From assembly GCF_900106095.1 (NCBI RefSeq), contig NZ_FNUD01000002.1:3741501-3805500 (forward strand): DNA of 64,000 nucleotides, given 5' to 3'. Origin of the DNA: Pseudomonas deceptionensis. Its GTDB lineage: Bacteria > Pseudomonadota > Gammaproteobacteria > Pseudomonadales > Pseudomonadaceae. Of the stretch, positions 36,557 to 46,308 are shown piece by piece. How positions within the stretch are numbered: the stretch's first letter is position 1; every line of letters begins with the position of its first letter. The translations under genes and the position numbers were made by a program. Under the pieces are notes generated by a model. That model was not told where the DNA came from. It was given only the letters and a program-made list of their open reading frames with translations, and did not search any database.

Positions 36557-36873
36557 GGCCCGACTCCCAGCAGCAAGCGACCCGCCTCAACCCGCACCGG
36601 ATAGGTCTTGAGGTTGACGCACACCGGCGCGCCCAGGGCTTTGCCGGTGCGATAGTCGAAGCGCCCGTTGTGTTTGGGGCACTCGATCACATGCTCCATC
36701 ACCAGCCCGTCGGCCAGGTGGATGGACTCATGGGTACACAGCCCGGCAGTGGCGAAAAACTCACTGTCGGCCGAGCGGTACAAGGCATAAGTACGCGGGC
36801 CATGGTCGAAGCGCATCACATCTTCTTCGTCGATATCGTCCACGGCACACACGTCGATCCATTGATCGGTCAT
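36553..36873 (-). CDS. MocE-type Rieske [2Fe-2S] ferredoxin
   Basis: 106 aa Rieske ferredoxin. The cluster ligands are in LCTHESI (Cys, His) and IECPKHNGRFD (Cys, His), spaced as in oxygenase ferredoxins. The acidic N-terminus (DEEDVMRFDHG) matches the MocE group. It would pass electrons from the reductase to the membrane oxygenase encoded upstream. Overlaps the reductase gene by 4 bp and follows the desaturase by 25 bp. Confidence 0.92.
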   Translation of the reverse strand: MTDQWIDVCAVDDIDEEDVMRFDHGPRTYALYRSADSEFFATAGLCTHESIHLADGLVMEHVIECPKHNGRFDYRTGKALGAPVCVNLKTYPVRVEAGRLLLGVGP

Positions 36874-36898
36874 GATTTTTTCCTCGCAGTGTTAAAAC

Positions 36899-37990
36899 CT
36901 AGTTGGCAGGGATGACGCGGGGTTCAGCCGGGGTGCCGGGCGTGGACGCGGTCTGCGCCACTGAGCGATGAATGAAGTAAGTCGGGTCAGTGCGCTGCTT
37001 GAGGATCGTCGGGATGATTTCCTCGAAGGCCGCCAGCAGGTTGGGGTAAGGCGCCGGGCAGTCATCACGAATCTCGGCGTGCAACTGCGCCAGCGCGTGG
37101 TAAGGCACCATCGGGTACATGTGGTGTTCAAGGTGATAGTTCATGTTCATGTACACAAACCGCAGCAGCGGGTTCATGTAAATGGTGCGACTGTTGCTGC
37201 GGTGATCGAGCGTGTCCTCGGCCAGACCGACATGCTGCGACAGGCCGAACAGATACGACAGCCAGGCACCATAGAGGCTCGGCAAGCCGATAAACATCAG
37301 CGGTAGCCAGCTTTGCAGGTACAACGCCGAGCCGATCACCACGGCATAGATCACCAGCCAGATCCGCGCGGTGCGCACCACACTTGGCCATTCGGATTGC
37401 GGGATAAAGCTTTTCTCTTGCTCATCCAGGCGCCCGGCGGCATGACACAAAACCGAACGCAGGGTATTGAAGGCATGGGGCAGGTTGAACAGGCTCAGAA
37501 CCATCCGCCACAGGCTCGGCGGCCGCGGTTCGACAATCTCCGGGTCGCGCCCCACCACGATGGTGTCGGTGTGATGTCGTGTGTGGCTCCAGCGCCTGAC
37601 ATGGGGTTCGAACAGGCACATAAAACTCGCCACCTGATACACCGCATCGTTCATCCAGCGCGTTTTAAACGCCGTGCCGTGGCCCATTTCATGCCAGCGC
37701 GCATTGGACGCGGTGCCGTACAGCACGCCGTAAGCGATGAAGAACGGAACGCAGGCCCACGAGCCCCAGAACCAGTAGCCGCCAAAGCCGGTGGCGGCGA
37801 GGGCCAGTATCCACAGTGCGGTATCGCGCAGGGCCGGACCGTCGCGGCGCTGCATCAGTTCTTTAAGGCGTTTGCGCGGGATCGGGCATTGATACCAGTT
37901 GGCCGAAGCCAGGCCCTTCTCCACTGCGTTGGCGGCTTCGGCGCCGGTCAAACTGTAGTCCCGACGCACGGGTGGGGTTGAATGAGGCAT
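36899..37990 (-). CDS. desaturase-like membrane di-iron oxygenase (MocD-like)
   Basis: 363 aa integral membrane protein with three His boxes of the fatty-acid desaturase/hydroxylase superfamily: HEMGH, HTRHH and HLEHH, plus about four helices. With its own Rieske ferredoxin and reductase it is more likely a hydroxylase or O-demethylase than a lipid desaturase; MocDEF of rhizopine degradation has this combination. Start ATG 37990 has GGAG upstream. It is divergent from a LacI regulator and is the first gene of a four-gene unit ending at 34468. Confidence 0.88.
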   Translation of the reverse strand: MPHSTPPVRRDYSLTGAEAANAVEKGLASANWYQCPIPRKRLKELMQRRDGPALRDTALWILALAATGFGGYWFWGSWACVPFFIAYGVLYGTASNARWHEMGHGTAFKTRWMNDAVYQVASFMCLFEPHVRRWSHTRHHTDTIVVGRDPEIVEPRPPSLWRMVLSLFNLPHAFNTLRSVLCHAAGRLDEQEKSFIPQSEWPSVVRTARIWLVIYAVVIGSALYLQSWLPLMFIGLPSLYGAWLSYLFGLSQHVGLAEDTLDHRSNSRTIYMNPLLRFVYMNMNYHLEHHMYPMVPYHALAQLHAEIRDDCPAPYPNLLAAFEEIIPTILKQRTDPTYFIHRSVAQTASTPGTPAEPRVIPAN

Positions 37991-38089
37991 GAGGGGGTCT
38001 CCGCAAGCTTGATTATTATTGGAACTTGCCTGGATGCAGGTGTGCATCGCAGGAGAAAATATAGGGAGCGCCCCCTCTGCCCTCAAGGC

Positions 38090-38111
38090 CTTGAATAGAT
38101 TCACTATCAAG
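38090..38111. promoter_or_regulatory. imperfect LacI-type operator (distal copy)
   Basis: CTTGAATAG (38090-38098), five bases ATTCA, then CTATCAAG (38104-38111). It repeats the arms of the perfect operator at 38134 with one inserted A in the left arm. Located between the divergent desaturase and LacI genes, it probably binds the same regulator. Confidence 0.6.
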
Positions 38112-38133
38112 CTATCATCCGGGCTCAATGCGA

Positions 38134-38153
38134 CTTGATAGTTTTCTATCAAG
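38134..38153. promoter_or_regulatory. perfect palindromic operator, probably for the adjacent LacI regulator
   Basis: CTTGATAGTTTTCTATCAAG is a perfect 8-base inverted repeat with TTTT in the centre. It lies 19 bp upstream of the LacI ATG (38173) and 144 bp from the desaturase start. Length and symmetry suit a LacI-family dimer. Together with the copy at 38090 it could control both divergent units. Confidence 0.75.
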
Positions 38154-38172
38154 GCATTTTCCGGGGCTGACC

Positions 38173-39237
38173 ATGAACAACAATAAGCGCCCAACCATCG
38201 CCACAGTCGCCACCCACGCGGGCCTGAGTGTCGCCACCGTGGACCGGGTGCTCAACGCCCGTGCACCGGTCAACGCCGAAACCGCCGAGCAGGTGTTTCA
38301 GGCCGCCGAAGCGGTCGGTTACTTCGCCGCCCGCCTGATCGGCCAGCGCATCCGCGAGCGTCGCCCGACGTACCGTTTTGGCATTTTGTTGCTGGGTACC
38401 GCCCAAGCGTTCTACGCCAACCTGGCGACGGCCATCACTGACGCCGCGCAGCGTCAGGCGCAGGCCAACCTGAGCTGCCACTTCGAGTACGTGATCGACC
38501 GTACCCCCAGCGCCATCGTCGCCCAGATCGAGCAATTGGCCGTGCAATACGACGGGCTGGCGGTGGTCAGCTTTTCACATCCGCTGATCAATGCCGCCCT
38601 TGCACAGATCAGAGAAGCCGGAGTGCCGGTGATTGCATTGCTGTCGGATATTCACGAGCAAGGGCTTGAGGCGTATGTCGGCCAGGATAATTACCGGGTT
38701 GGACGTACCATGGGCTGGTTGCTGGCGCACACCTGCAGCGCGCGCAAGGGCAGCGTCGGGGTGTTGCTCGGCGGGCACCGTTTTCTCGGTCATCAGGCGC
38801 GGGTTGAGGGGTTGCGCAGCTATCTGCAAGAACACGCACCGGGGCTGAGGATGCTCGATGCCATGATCAACCTGGACAACAACCATGTGACCGAAGAGGC
38901 AGCACTGGAGTTGTTGGCCCGGCATGCCGACTTGCGCGGTTTGTGCGTGGTGGGTGGGGGTGGCGACGGGATTATCAGCGCATTGGCGCAGCTGCCAAAA
39001 CGTCCGGCGTTGTGCAGCATCCTGCCGGAATCGACGGACTTGTCGCATCAGGCCCTGGAACAAGGGCTGATCACCCTGGTGGTGGACTCCCAGCCACAAC
39101 TGATCGCCACGGCGCTGATGGACTTGCTGGTGGAGCTGCAAACAGCGCCGGCGTTCGACCCGCTCCGGCACCGCATCCATATCCCGTTGCGGATCGTCAC
39201 CAGTGAGAATGCGCAGCGCTTCACACCCTCACTGTAG
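38173..39237 (+). CDS. LacI family transcriptional regulator of the moc-like unit
   Basis: 354 aa. N-terminal HTH (TIATVATHAGLSVATVDRVL) with hinge, then a periplasmic-binding-protein-like effector domain (TYRFGILLLG, VSFSHPLINAAL, GVPVIALLSD, YVGQDNYRVGRTMG) as in regulators that sense sugars or cyclitols. Start ATG 38173 rather than 38128 because the latter would place the perfect operator inside coding sequence. Divergent from the desaturase-Rieske-reductase-isomerase unit, which it most likely represses in absence of the substrate. Confidence 0.92.
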   Translation: MNNNKRPTIATVATHAGLSVATVDRVLNARAPVNAETAEQVFQAAEAVGYFAARLIGQRIRERRPTYRFGILLLGTAQAFYANLATAITDAAQRQAQANLSCHFEYVIDRTPSAIVAQIEQLAVQYDGLAVVSFSHPLINAALAQIREAGVPVIALLSDIHEQGLEAYVGQDNYRVGRTMGWLLAHTCSARKGSVGVLLGGHRFLGHQARVEGLRSYLQEHAPGLRMLDAMINLDNNHVTEEAALELLARHADLRGLCVVGGGGDGIISALAQLPKRPALCSILPESTDLSHQALEQGLITLVVDSQPQLIATALMDLLVELQTAPAFDPLRHRIHIPLRIVTSENAQRFTPSL

Positions 39238-39288
39238 AGACCGGTGCATCCCCTCTCCTTGCGGGTAAGGGCTTTTGACGTTGCTGAT

Positions 39289-40311
39289 TCAAGGCAGATT
39301 GAACGGCGTAACAATCTGCACTTGGGACGACGCAACAGACTCCGCTTTCCATAGCCGGTGGAATTGCAAAATATGCAAGAACACATGCCGGGCATCGATC
39401 TGCAAATTATGGTCGATGACCGCCGCCATTTTTTCCTCAGCCAGCAATTGGCGGTTTTCTTCGTCCAGATCGTGGCCAATAAATACCGCCAGCGGCCGCC
39501 CAAGGGCTGCAAAGGCATCGACTATCGCCCGATTGCCACCGCCCACGCTGTACACCGCTTTCAAACTCGGGCAGGCCTTTAACGCTTGAGTCACACGAGC
39601 AAAAGTCGGCTCATAAGCACCAAAACCCTCGCTGATATCCAGCACCCGCAAGTGCGGCGCACGACCGCGCAGCCAGGCGCGAAAACCCATTTCGCGCTCT
39701 TCTTCGCCGCGAAAACGCTCACTGCTGATCACCACCGCGACCTCTTGCGGCGCCGTGTCCAACCAGCGGGACAGCAGGTACGCGGCGGTTTGCCCGGCAT
39801 TGCGGTTGTCCATGCCAACGTAAGCAATGCGCTTGCTCTGGGGCAAATCGGTGACCAGCGTCACCACCGGGATACCTGCGGCGACCAAGTGATTGACCGC
39901 CAGGTTGATCAGCGGCTCATCAGCCGCCTTGAGTACCACACCCTGACTGCCCTTCCCGGCGCAGCGCACAAGCAGGTCGTGCATCTGCTGCGCATCGATC
40001 TCTTCGAACAGATGAAAGCGCGGCGAAATGCGGAACGGCGCCATGCTCCCCAGTTGCGCGGTCATGGCCTCTTGCACCGCCTTGCTGAAGCGCTTGGGCG
40101 TGTCCATGATCACGTCGACATAAAACGTTCGGCCCACCGCCAGGCCGTTTTTTTCCTGTGCCTCCAGTTCGTCCAGCGCCTGTTCGATACGCCGCCGGGT
40201 CTGGTAGTGAACGCTGCCGCGCTGATGCAGCACGCGGTCAACCGTGGCTTTGCTGACCGCCGCCTGAGTGGCGATTTGCTTGATCGAGAAGTGTTTGGCA
40301 CGGCTGAGCAT
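39289..40311 (-). CDS. second LacI family transcriptional regulator
   Basis: 340 aa from ATG 40311 (a GTG at 40323 is possible). HTH FSIKQIATQAAVSKATVDRV and sugar-binding core (IPVVTLVTDLPQSKRIAYVG, VYSVGGGNRAIVDAFAALG, DLDEENRQLL). Its form, including KATVDRVLHQRG, is close to that of the first regulator, pointing to related effectors. It is convergent with the first LacI gene and divergent from the SDR-PhyH pair (137-bp spacer), which it likely controls. Confidence 0.9.
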   Translation of the reverse strand: MLSRAKHFSIKQIATQAAVSKATVDRVLHQRGSVHYQTRRRIEQALDELEAQEKNGLAVGRTFYVDVIMDTPKRFSKAVQEAMTAQLGSMAPFRISPRFHLFEEIDAQQMHDLLVRCAGKGSQGVVLKAADEPLINLAVNHLVAAGIPVVTLVTDLPQSKRIAYVGMDNRNAGQTAAYLLSRWLDTAPQEVAVVISSERFRGEEEREMGFRAWLRGRAPHLRVLDISEGFGAYEPTFARVTQALKACPSLKAVYSVGGGNRAIVDAFAALGRPLAVFIGHDLDEENRQLLAEEKMAAVIDHNLQIDARHVFLHILQFHRLWKAESVASSQVQIVTPFNLP

Positions 40312-40447
40312 AGGGATAGGCACGCCTTGAGACTGAGGTTTTTATGAGGTCTTTTCGGGCAATCGTGAGGTGCGTGCAATGCTAGTCTCGGTTCCACGAG
40401 GTGTCACCCGATGATCTCGACAACAATAAAAACCGCAGGAGCCGTTC

Positions 40448-41290
40448 ATGTCTGAAGCCGATTTCTCCACTCAATTCGCAGGCCAGTTTTTCGTTGTCAC
40501 CGGCAGCACTCAAGGCTTGGGCGCAGCGGTCGCGCATACCCTGGCCCGTCGGGGGGCAGCGGGCCTGATCATTTGCGGGCGCAGCCGCGACAAAGGCGAG
40601 GACCAGGTGCGGCAGCTGGCGCAACTCGATTGCCAGGCCTTTTTCGTCGAAGCCGACATGGAGCGTGTTGAAGATTGCCGCGCCGTGATCGCCGCCGCCC
40701 GTGAGCATTTCGGCAGCCTGCACGGGCTGGTCAATTGCGCCGGAATGTCAGATCGCGGCAGCATCCTCGACACCTCGCCGGAGCTGTTCGACCGGATCTT
40801 CGCGGTCAATGTGCGGGCGCCATTTTTCCTGATGCAGGAAGCCATCAAGCTGATGATCAGCCAGAACGTGGAAGGCGCCATCGTCAATATCCAGAGTGTC
40901 AGTGGCCATGGCGGGCAATCATTTCTCTCGGCGTACGCGACCTCCAAGGGCGCACTGGCGATCCTCACCAAAAACGTGGCCTTCAGCGCCCTGCGCAATC
41001 GGATCAGGGTCAACGGCCTGAACATCGGCTGGATGGACACGCCCCACGAGGACCAGATCCAGCGCGAGTATCACGGCGCGCAAGCGGGCTGGCTCACCGA
41101 GGTAGAGCAGAGCATGCCGTTCGGGCGCCTGCTCAAGCCTGCCGAAGTGGCGCGCAGCGTGGCGTTTCTGCTGTCCAGCGAGTCGGGGATGATGACCGGT
41201 GCGGTGATTGATCTGGAGCAAGGTGTAATGGGCTGCGGTGACGGCTCGACGCCGCGACCTGAGGCTCCGCTGACACTGGGTGCGGCATGA
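40448..41290 (+). CDS. SDR family dehydrogenase
   Basis: 280 aa short-chain dehydrogenase. Cofactor site TGSTQGLG, NAG-like NCAGMSD, catalytic Ser in QSVSGHGG and YATSK (Tyr, Lys). It would oxidise or reduce a hydroxyl or keto group of the pathway compound with NAD(P). An AGGAG site precedes ATG 40448. Its stop overlaps the start of the PhyH gene (ATGA at 41287), so both are co-translated. Confidence 0.9.
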   Translation: MSEADFSTQFAGQFFVVTGSTQGLGAAVAHTLARRGAAGLIICGRSRDKGEDQVRQLAQLDCQAFFVEADMERVEDCRAVIAAAREHFGSLHGLVNCAGMSDRGSILDTSPELFDRIFAVNVRAPFFLMQEAIKLMISQNVEGAIVNIQSVSGHGGQSFLSAYATSKGALAILTKNVAFSALRNRIRVNGLNIGWMDTPHEDQIQREYHGAQAGWLTEVEQSMPFGRLLKPAEVARSVAFLLSSESGMMTGAVIDLEQGVMGCGDGSTPRPEAPLTLGAA

Positions 41291-42447
41291 CCCCCCTCGC
41301 GGCCTTTGTACGGGCAGACACGGTGGCTCTGGCTGACTTTGCAGCGCTGTGTGAACAGACCGTCGACCCGGCGGACTACCCCCATAGCAACGCCGTACAG
41401 CGCAAGGTGGTGATTTATCACGCCGATACATTGCGCCAGGCCCTGGCAAGCGACCCAACGGCGCTGAAGAACGAACTGCATCATCTGTTCCGCCACGGAC
41501 CGGGGGTGATGGTGGTGCGCGCGGCCTACAGTGACCCCGGGGTGATCGATCGGCATAGCCGCGTGTTGGCGGCAATCCTGGCTCAAGAAGCACAGCAGGG
41601 GCAGGCCGCAGACCACTTTGCCAAGGCCGGGGCCAACGGCCGTCTTTGGAACTCGCTGCAAAAAACCGCGCTGCACTCCCCCGACTCGTTCATCGAGTAC
41701 TACGCCAATCCGTTGCTTGGGCTCATTGCTGAATCGTGGCTGGGGCCGCACTTTCAGATTACCGCCCAGGTCAATGTCGTGAACCCGGGAGGTCAGGCGC
41801 AGCAGCCTCACCGCGACTATCACCTGGGCTTCCAGACGGTGGACGAGGTCGAGCGCTTTCCGTTGCCACTACAGGTGATGTCGCAGTATTTGACGTTGCA
41901 GGGGGCGATTGCTCATACCGACATGCCGCTGGAAACAGGGCCCACTCTGCTGCTGCCGTTTTCACAACAGTACGACTTGGGGTATCTGGCATGGCGGCAC
42001 GAAGCATTTAACGACTACTTCCAGCAATACGCGGTGCAACTGGCACTGAACAAAGGCGACCTGCTGTTCTTCAACCCGGCGCTGTTTCATGCCGCCGGAA
42101 GCAATATCACCGCAGATCGGCAGCGCATGGCCAACCTGCTGCAAATATCCTCGGCGTTTGGCAAACCGATGGAAAGCCTGGACCGCGACCGCATGATGCA
42201 GGCGCTCTACCCTGCCCTGCTCAAGCGTCTGCAACAGGATGAGCTGGATGACCAGGGGCTGGCGTCTGTGATCGCGACGGCAGCTGACGGCTATTCATTT
42301 CCCACCAACCTCGACAGCGATCCGCCCTTGCACGGCATGGCGCCTAAGACCGGGCAGCAGTTGATGCTGCAAGCCCTGACTGAACGCTGGCCATATCCGG
42401 TGTTTGAACAACAGGTCAGCCTTATGCGCAGCAAGCGTCAGGCGTGA
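41287..42447 (+). CDS. phytanoyl-CoA dioxygenase (PhyH) family protein
   Basis: 386 aa non-haem Fe(II)/2-oxoglutarate dioxygenase-like protein. Metal ligands appear in QPHRDYHLGF (His, Asp) and ALFHAAGSN (distal His); ADRQRMANLLQ supplies the co-substrate Arg. Members hydroxylate diverse small molecules. Coupled to the SDR and under the second LacI regulator by position. Its 3' end overlaps the convergent nikR by 10 bp. Confidence 0.85.
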   Translation: MTPLAAFVRADTVALADFAALCEQTVDPADYPHSNAVQRKVVIYHADTLRQALASDPTALKNELHHLFRHGPGVMVVRAAYSDPGVIDRHSRVLAAILAQEAQQGQAADHFAKAGANGRLWNSLQKTALHSPDSFIEYYANPLLGLIAESWLGPHFQITAQVNVVNPGGQAQQPHRDYHLGFQTVDEVERFPLPLQVMSQYLTLQGAIAHTDMPLETGPTLLLPFSQQYDLGYLAWRHEAFNDYFQQYAVQLALNKGDLLFFNPALFHAAGSNITADRQRMANLLQISSAFGKPMESLDRDRMMQALYPALLKRLQQDELDDQGLASVIATAADGYSFPTNLDSDPPLHGMAPKTGQQLMLQALTERWPYPVFEQQVSLMRSKRQA

Positions 42448-42857
42448 TCGTCCGTTGTCTCTCCCAACGGAATAATCTGCGCGCTGCCATGCCGAACCCC
42501 GCGTTCGGCCATCACATGACGCGCCAGCTCCGACACCTCCCCGACCTTCCCTTTGAGCACTGACACCTCCATGCACCGGCCATGATCCAGGTGCACATGC
42601 AGCGTCGACAAGGTCAGGTCATGGTGTTCATGAAAGGCCGTATTAAGCCGCTTGGAAAGCTCCCGCGTGCCGTGGTCATACACATAACTCAGGGTCGCCA
42701 CGCAGGCATCGTCAGGATCACCCTTCTCCGGTTCCAGCAGCCCGGCGCGCAATAAATCGCGTATTGCTTCGGAGCGCCCCTGATAGCCGTGGGTGCCCAC
42801 CCGCTCATCAATGGCAGCCAATAAAGCATCGTCCAGCGAAATAGTGACCCTCTGCAT
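42438..42857 (-). CDS. nikR: nickel-responsive regulator NikR
   Basis: 139 aa. Ribbon-helix-helix N-terminus (QRVTISLDDALLAAIDERVG, GRSEAIRDLLRAGL) and C-terminal ACT-like nickel domain with HEHHDLTLSTLHVHLDHGRC, giving the conserved His and Cys ligands. With nickel it represses nikABCDE. Divergent from nikA with a clear NikR box between the two genes, so it likely controls itself as well. Confidence 0.95.
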   Translation of the reverse strand: MQRVTISLDDALLAAIDERVGTHGYQGRSEAIRDLLRAGLLEPEKGDPDDACVATLSYVYDHGTRELSKRLNTAFHEHHDLTLSTLHVHLDHGRCMEVSVLKGKVGEVSELARHVMAERGVRHGSAQIIPLGETTDDHA

Positions 42858-42873
42858 CTAATCGGCCTCGCAG

Positions 42874-42901
42874 TTATGAACTTTTGACATAGACTTCATA
42901 C
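42874..42901. promoter_or_regulatory. NikR operator overlapping nikA promoter
   Basis: TTATGA, 16 bases, TCATAC. The E. coli NikR consensus is GTATGA-N16-TCATAC, so only one base differs and the spacing is exact. A perfect -35 hexamer TTGACA (42884-42889) lies within the spacer, so NikR binding would block RNA polymerase. No strong -10 hexamer is evident. Confidence 0.88.
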
Positions 42902-42947
42902 CCAGCATCTGATCAGGCCAATAGCCATCAATTGAGGGAGACGCAGT

Positions 42948-44522
42948 GTGAAGCAGTCACGGACGAAACAACAGCTGGCCTTGTGGATGATTGGAGCCTG
43001 CCTGAGCGCTGGCATCTCGACGGCCTGGGCCGCCGATCCGGCCCCCACGCTGACCTATTCATGGCCGACCAATGCTGGGCCGCTGGATCCCCGAGGCTAT
43101 TCGCCAAACCAGATGTATGCCCAGGCCATGGTCTATGAACCCTTGGTGCGTTACACCGCACAGGGCACGCTGGAACCTTGGCTCGCTACTCAGTGGAGCG
43201 TGTCGCCGGACGGCAAGACCTACACCTTCACCCTGCGCGACGACGTGACCTTCAGTGATGGCAGCCCGTTCAATGCTGCCGCCGCCAAGGCCAACCTGGA
43301 CGCGGTGCTGGCCAACAGCAAACGCCATCAGTGGATGGAACTGGTCTCGACCCTGGAGCGCGTCGAAGCGCCTGATGAGCACACATTGGTGCTGGTGCTC
43401 AAACACCCTTACTACCCGACCCTGATGGAACTGGCGCAAGTACGCCCGCTGCGGTTTGGCGCACCCGACGCCAGGCCGGGCACGCCGGTGGGTACCGGGC
43501 CCTGGGTACTGGCGCAAACCCGGCGTGGCGAATATGACCGCTTCGAGCGCAACGAGCGGTACTGGGGCCAAAAACCGGCCTATGGCTCAGTACTGGTCAA
43601 GGTCATCTCCGACCCGGACAGCCGCGCCATTGCCCTGCAAACCGGTGAAATCGACCTGATCCAGGGCGCCGACGGCGAAATCTCCCCGGGCACCTTCGTG
43701 CGCCTGCGGGACTCGGGTTTCAAGACCGCCATTTCCGCACCACTGGCCACCCGCACGGTGGCCATGAACACCGGTCTGACGCCCACCAATGAGCTGTCAG
43801 TGCGCCAGGCAATCAACCAGGCGGTGGACAAGGACACCATCATCGCCAAGGTGCTGCATGGCCAGGAACCCCGCGCCGATGCGCTGTTTGCCAGCAACAT
43901 GCCGTATGCCGACCTTGGCCTCAAGCCATTGCCTTATGACCCTGAACAGGCGAAGAAAACCCTGGAAGCCGCTGGTTGGAAAGTCCCGGCGGGCAAGAGC
44001 ATTCGCGAAAAAGACGGCAAGCCCCTGAGCACCGAACTGGTGTTTCTGGGCCCCAGCGCCCTGCAAAAAAGCCTGGCCGAGATCATTCAGGGCGAACTGG
44101 CCAAAGTCGGTATCGAGGTCAAATTGCGCGCTGAAGAAGACGGCGCACTGGTCCAGCGCCAGCGTGAGGGCAAATTCGGCATGATCTTCGCCGACACCTG
44201 GGGTGCGCCCTATGACCCGCACTCGTTTGTCAGCTCCATGCGCTACGCCGGCCACGCGGACTATATGGCTCAGCGCGGCTTGCCGATGAAGGACGCGATC
44301 GACCACAAGATCGCTGAAGTGCTGGGCGAAACCAGTGAAGACAAACGCGCCGGGGATTACCGCGAAATCCTCACCACCCTGCATGACCAGGCGGTGTACC
44401 TGCCGATCTCACACCTGACGGCCATCAGTGTCAGCGGTAAAAACGTCGACAACGTGCAGTTCGGCAGCACGCTGTTTGACGTGCCGTTCGAGGTCATGCA
44501 CCCAACCACCGGGAAACCATAA
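42948..44522 (+). CDS. nikA: nickel ABC transporter substrate-binding protein NikA
   Basis: 524 aa periplasmic protein of the peptide/nickel SBP_bac_5 family. Signal peptide ends at STAWAADP. It binds nickel, likely with a small chelator such as histidine. Starts with GTG 42948 behind GAGGGAG. Motifs [20 protein letters not shown] and [24 protein letters not shown] N-terminus agree with NikA. First gene of nikABCDE. Confidence 0.95.
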   Translation: MKQSRTKQQLALWMIGACLSAGISTAWAADPAPTLTYSWPTNAGPLDPRGYSPNQMYAQAMVYEPLVRYTAQGTLEPWLATQWSVSPDGKTYTFTLRDDVTFSDGSPFNAAAAKANLDAVLANSKRHQWMELVSTLERVEAPDEHTLVLVLKHPYYPTLMELAQVRPLRFGAPDARPGTPVGTGPWVLAQTRRGEYDRFERNERYWGQKPAYGSVLVKVISDPDSRAIALQTGEIDLIQGADGEISPGTFVRLRDSGFKTAISAPLATRTVAMNTGLTPTNELSVRQAINQAVDKDTIIAKVLHGQEPRADALFASNMPYADLGLKPLPYDPEQAKKTLEAAGWKVPAGKSIREKDGKPLSTELVFLGPSALQKSLAEIIQGELAKVGIEVKLRAEEDGALVQRQREGKFGMIFADTWGAPYDPHSFVSSMRYAGHADYMAQRGLPMKDAIDHKIAEVLGETSEDKRAGDYREILTTLHDQAVYLPISHLTAISVSGKNVDNVQFGSTLFDVPFEVMHPTTGKP

Positions 44523-44524
44523 CC

Positions 44525-45466
44525 ATGCTGCGCTATATCATTTTGCGACTTGTGCTGCTGATCCCGGTGCTGCTGGGGGTATCGCTGATCGTCTTTGTGC
44601 TGCTGCACCTGGGCAATGGTGACCCGGCACTGGATTACCTGCGCCTGTCGCAGATCCCGCCGACCGACACCGCACTGGCCGAGGCGCGCCATGCGCTGGG
44701 CCTTGACCGCCCGCTGCCCGAGCAATACATCACCTGGCTGTGGAATGCCCTGCATCTGGACTTCGGCATCTCCTATATCACCGGGCGCCCGGTACTCGAC
44801 GACATTCTCTACTACCTGCCTGCCACCCTGCAGCTGGGCGGTCTGGCCCTGCTCACCACCCTGGTGATGAGCATTCCGCTGGGCCTGGCGGCCGCCCGCT
44901 GGAAAGGCCGCTGGCCCGATCAGGTGGTGCGTTTCATCACCTTTATCGGCGTGTCGATGCCCAACTTCTGGCTGGCATTCCTGTTGATCGCCCTGTTCTC
45001 GCTGTGGCTGGGCTGGTTGCCACCGATGGGCCGTGGCGGCCCGCAGCACTTGTTGATGCCGGTGCTGGCAATTGCGCTGATGTCGATGTCGATCAACGCC
45101 CGCCTGCTGCGCGCCAGCCTGCTCGACGTGCGCCAGCAGCGGCATGTGTTCTACGCCCGGGCCCGTGGCCTGAATGAAAAGCGGGTGTGGCGCGACCATA
45201 TCCTGCGCAATGCCTGGATGCCGCTGGTGACAGCCACCGGCATGCACATTGGCGAGTTGCTGGGCGGCGCACTGGTGATCGAAACCATCTTCGCCTGGCC
45301 CGGCGTCGGGCGCTTCGCCGTGAGCGCCGTGCTTAACCGCGACTTCCCGGTGATGCAGTGCTTCACCCTGCTGCTGACCACGCTGCTGGTGCTCTGCAAC
45401 CTGGTGGTGGACATCTGCTACGCCTGGCTCGATCCGCGTACTCGTCTTTCGGGGGTGATGGCATGA
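44525..45466 (+). CDS. nikB: nickel ABC transporter permease NikB
   Basis: 313 aa inner-membrane permease with six helices and the DppB-type N-terminus ([20 protein letters not shown]). The EAA-type coupling loop is in [19 protein letters not shown]. Two bp after nikA; overlaps nikC by 4 bp. Confidence 0.95.
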   Translation: MLRYIILRLVLLIPVLLGVSLIVFVLLHLGNGDPALDYLRLSQIPPTDTALAEARHALGLDRPLPEQYITWLWNALHLDFGISYITGRPVLDDILYYLPATLQLGGLALLTTLVMSIPLGLAAARWKGRWPDQVVRFITFIGVSMPNFWLAFLLIALFSLWLGWLPPMGRGGPQHLLMPVLAIALMSMSINARLLRASLLDVRQQRHVFYARARGLNEKRVWRDHILRNAWMPLVTATGMHIGELLGGALVIETIFAWPGVGRFAVSAVLNRDFPVMQCFTLLLTTLLVLCNLVVDICYAWLDPRTRLSGVMA

Positions 45467-46308
45467 GCGCACTGACTGCAACTTTTACAACCAGAAGGCA
45501 CGGGCTGCGCATCGGTTATGTGCTGGTGGCCCTGCTGCTGGTGATGGCGCTGTTCGGCCCCTGGCTGGCGCCTTACGACGCCACCCTGGTGAACCTTGAC
45601 GACCGCCTGCTGCCCGCCAGTGCCAGCCACTGGCTGGGCACCGACCATCTGGGCCGTGACGTGCTCTCGCGGCTGATCGTCGGCACGCAACTGTCTCTGG
45701 GCAGCGTGGTGCTGGTACTGGCGCTGGTGCTGGTGCTGGGCGTGGTCATTGGCGGCATTGCAGGGATCGTCGGCGGCAAGGTCGACATGGTCCTGATGCG
45801 CCTGTGCGACATGTTCCTGACGTTTCCGACCCTGGTGCTGGCGTTCTTCCTGATTGCCTTGCTGGGCACGGGCCTGACCAACGTGATCATCGCCATCGCC
45901 CTGTCCCACTGGGCCTGGTATGCGCGGATGGTGCGCGGCATGGTCCTGGCCCAGCGCAACCGCGACTATGTGCTGGCCTCGCGTCTGGCCGGCGCATCAC
46001 GCCTGACCCGCCTGCGCCAGCACGTGATGCCCAACGTGGTGGGCCAATTGCTGGTGCTGGCGTCAATGGACATCGGCCATATGATGCTGCACGTCTCGGG
46101 CCTGTCGTTCCTCGGCCTGGGCGTGAGCCCGCCGACTCCGGAATGGGGCGTGATGATCAACGATGCCAAGGAATTTATCTGGACCCAACCGCAGCTGTTG
46201 CTGTGGCCGGGGCTGATGATCTTTATCTCGGTCATGGCCTTCAACCTGCTGGGCGATGCATTGCGTGACCGGCTCGACCCCGGCGTACTGGCGGAGATCA
46301 AGGAATGA
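45463..46308 (+). CDS. nikC: nickel ABC transporter permease NikC
   Basis: 281 aa permease of the DppC type ([36 protein letters not shown]). ATG 45463 overlaps the nikB stop. The coupling loop [20 protein letters not shown] and [14 protein letters not shown] are characteristic. Overlaps nikD by 4 bp. Confidence 0.95.
   Translation: MSALTATFTTRRHGLRIGYVLVALLLVMALFGPWLAPYDATLVNLDDRLLPASASHWLGTDHLGRDVLSRLIVGTQLSLGSVVLVLALVLVLGVVIGGIAGIVGGKVDMVLMRLCDMFLTFPTLVLAFFLIALLGTGLTNVIIAIALSHWAWYARMVRGMVLAQRNRDYVLASRLAGASRLTRLRQHVMPNVVGQLLVLASMDIGHMMLHVSGLSFLGLGVSPPTPEWGVMINDAKEFIWTQPQLLLWPGLMIFISVMAFNLLGDALRDRLDPGVLAEIKE

Noticed and set aside
35456..36604. 382-codon plus-strand frame opposite the ferredoxin reductase
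   Set aside because: Antisense shadow; the reductase on the minus strand has complete FAD and NAD motifs.
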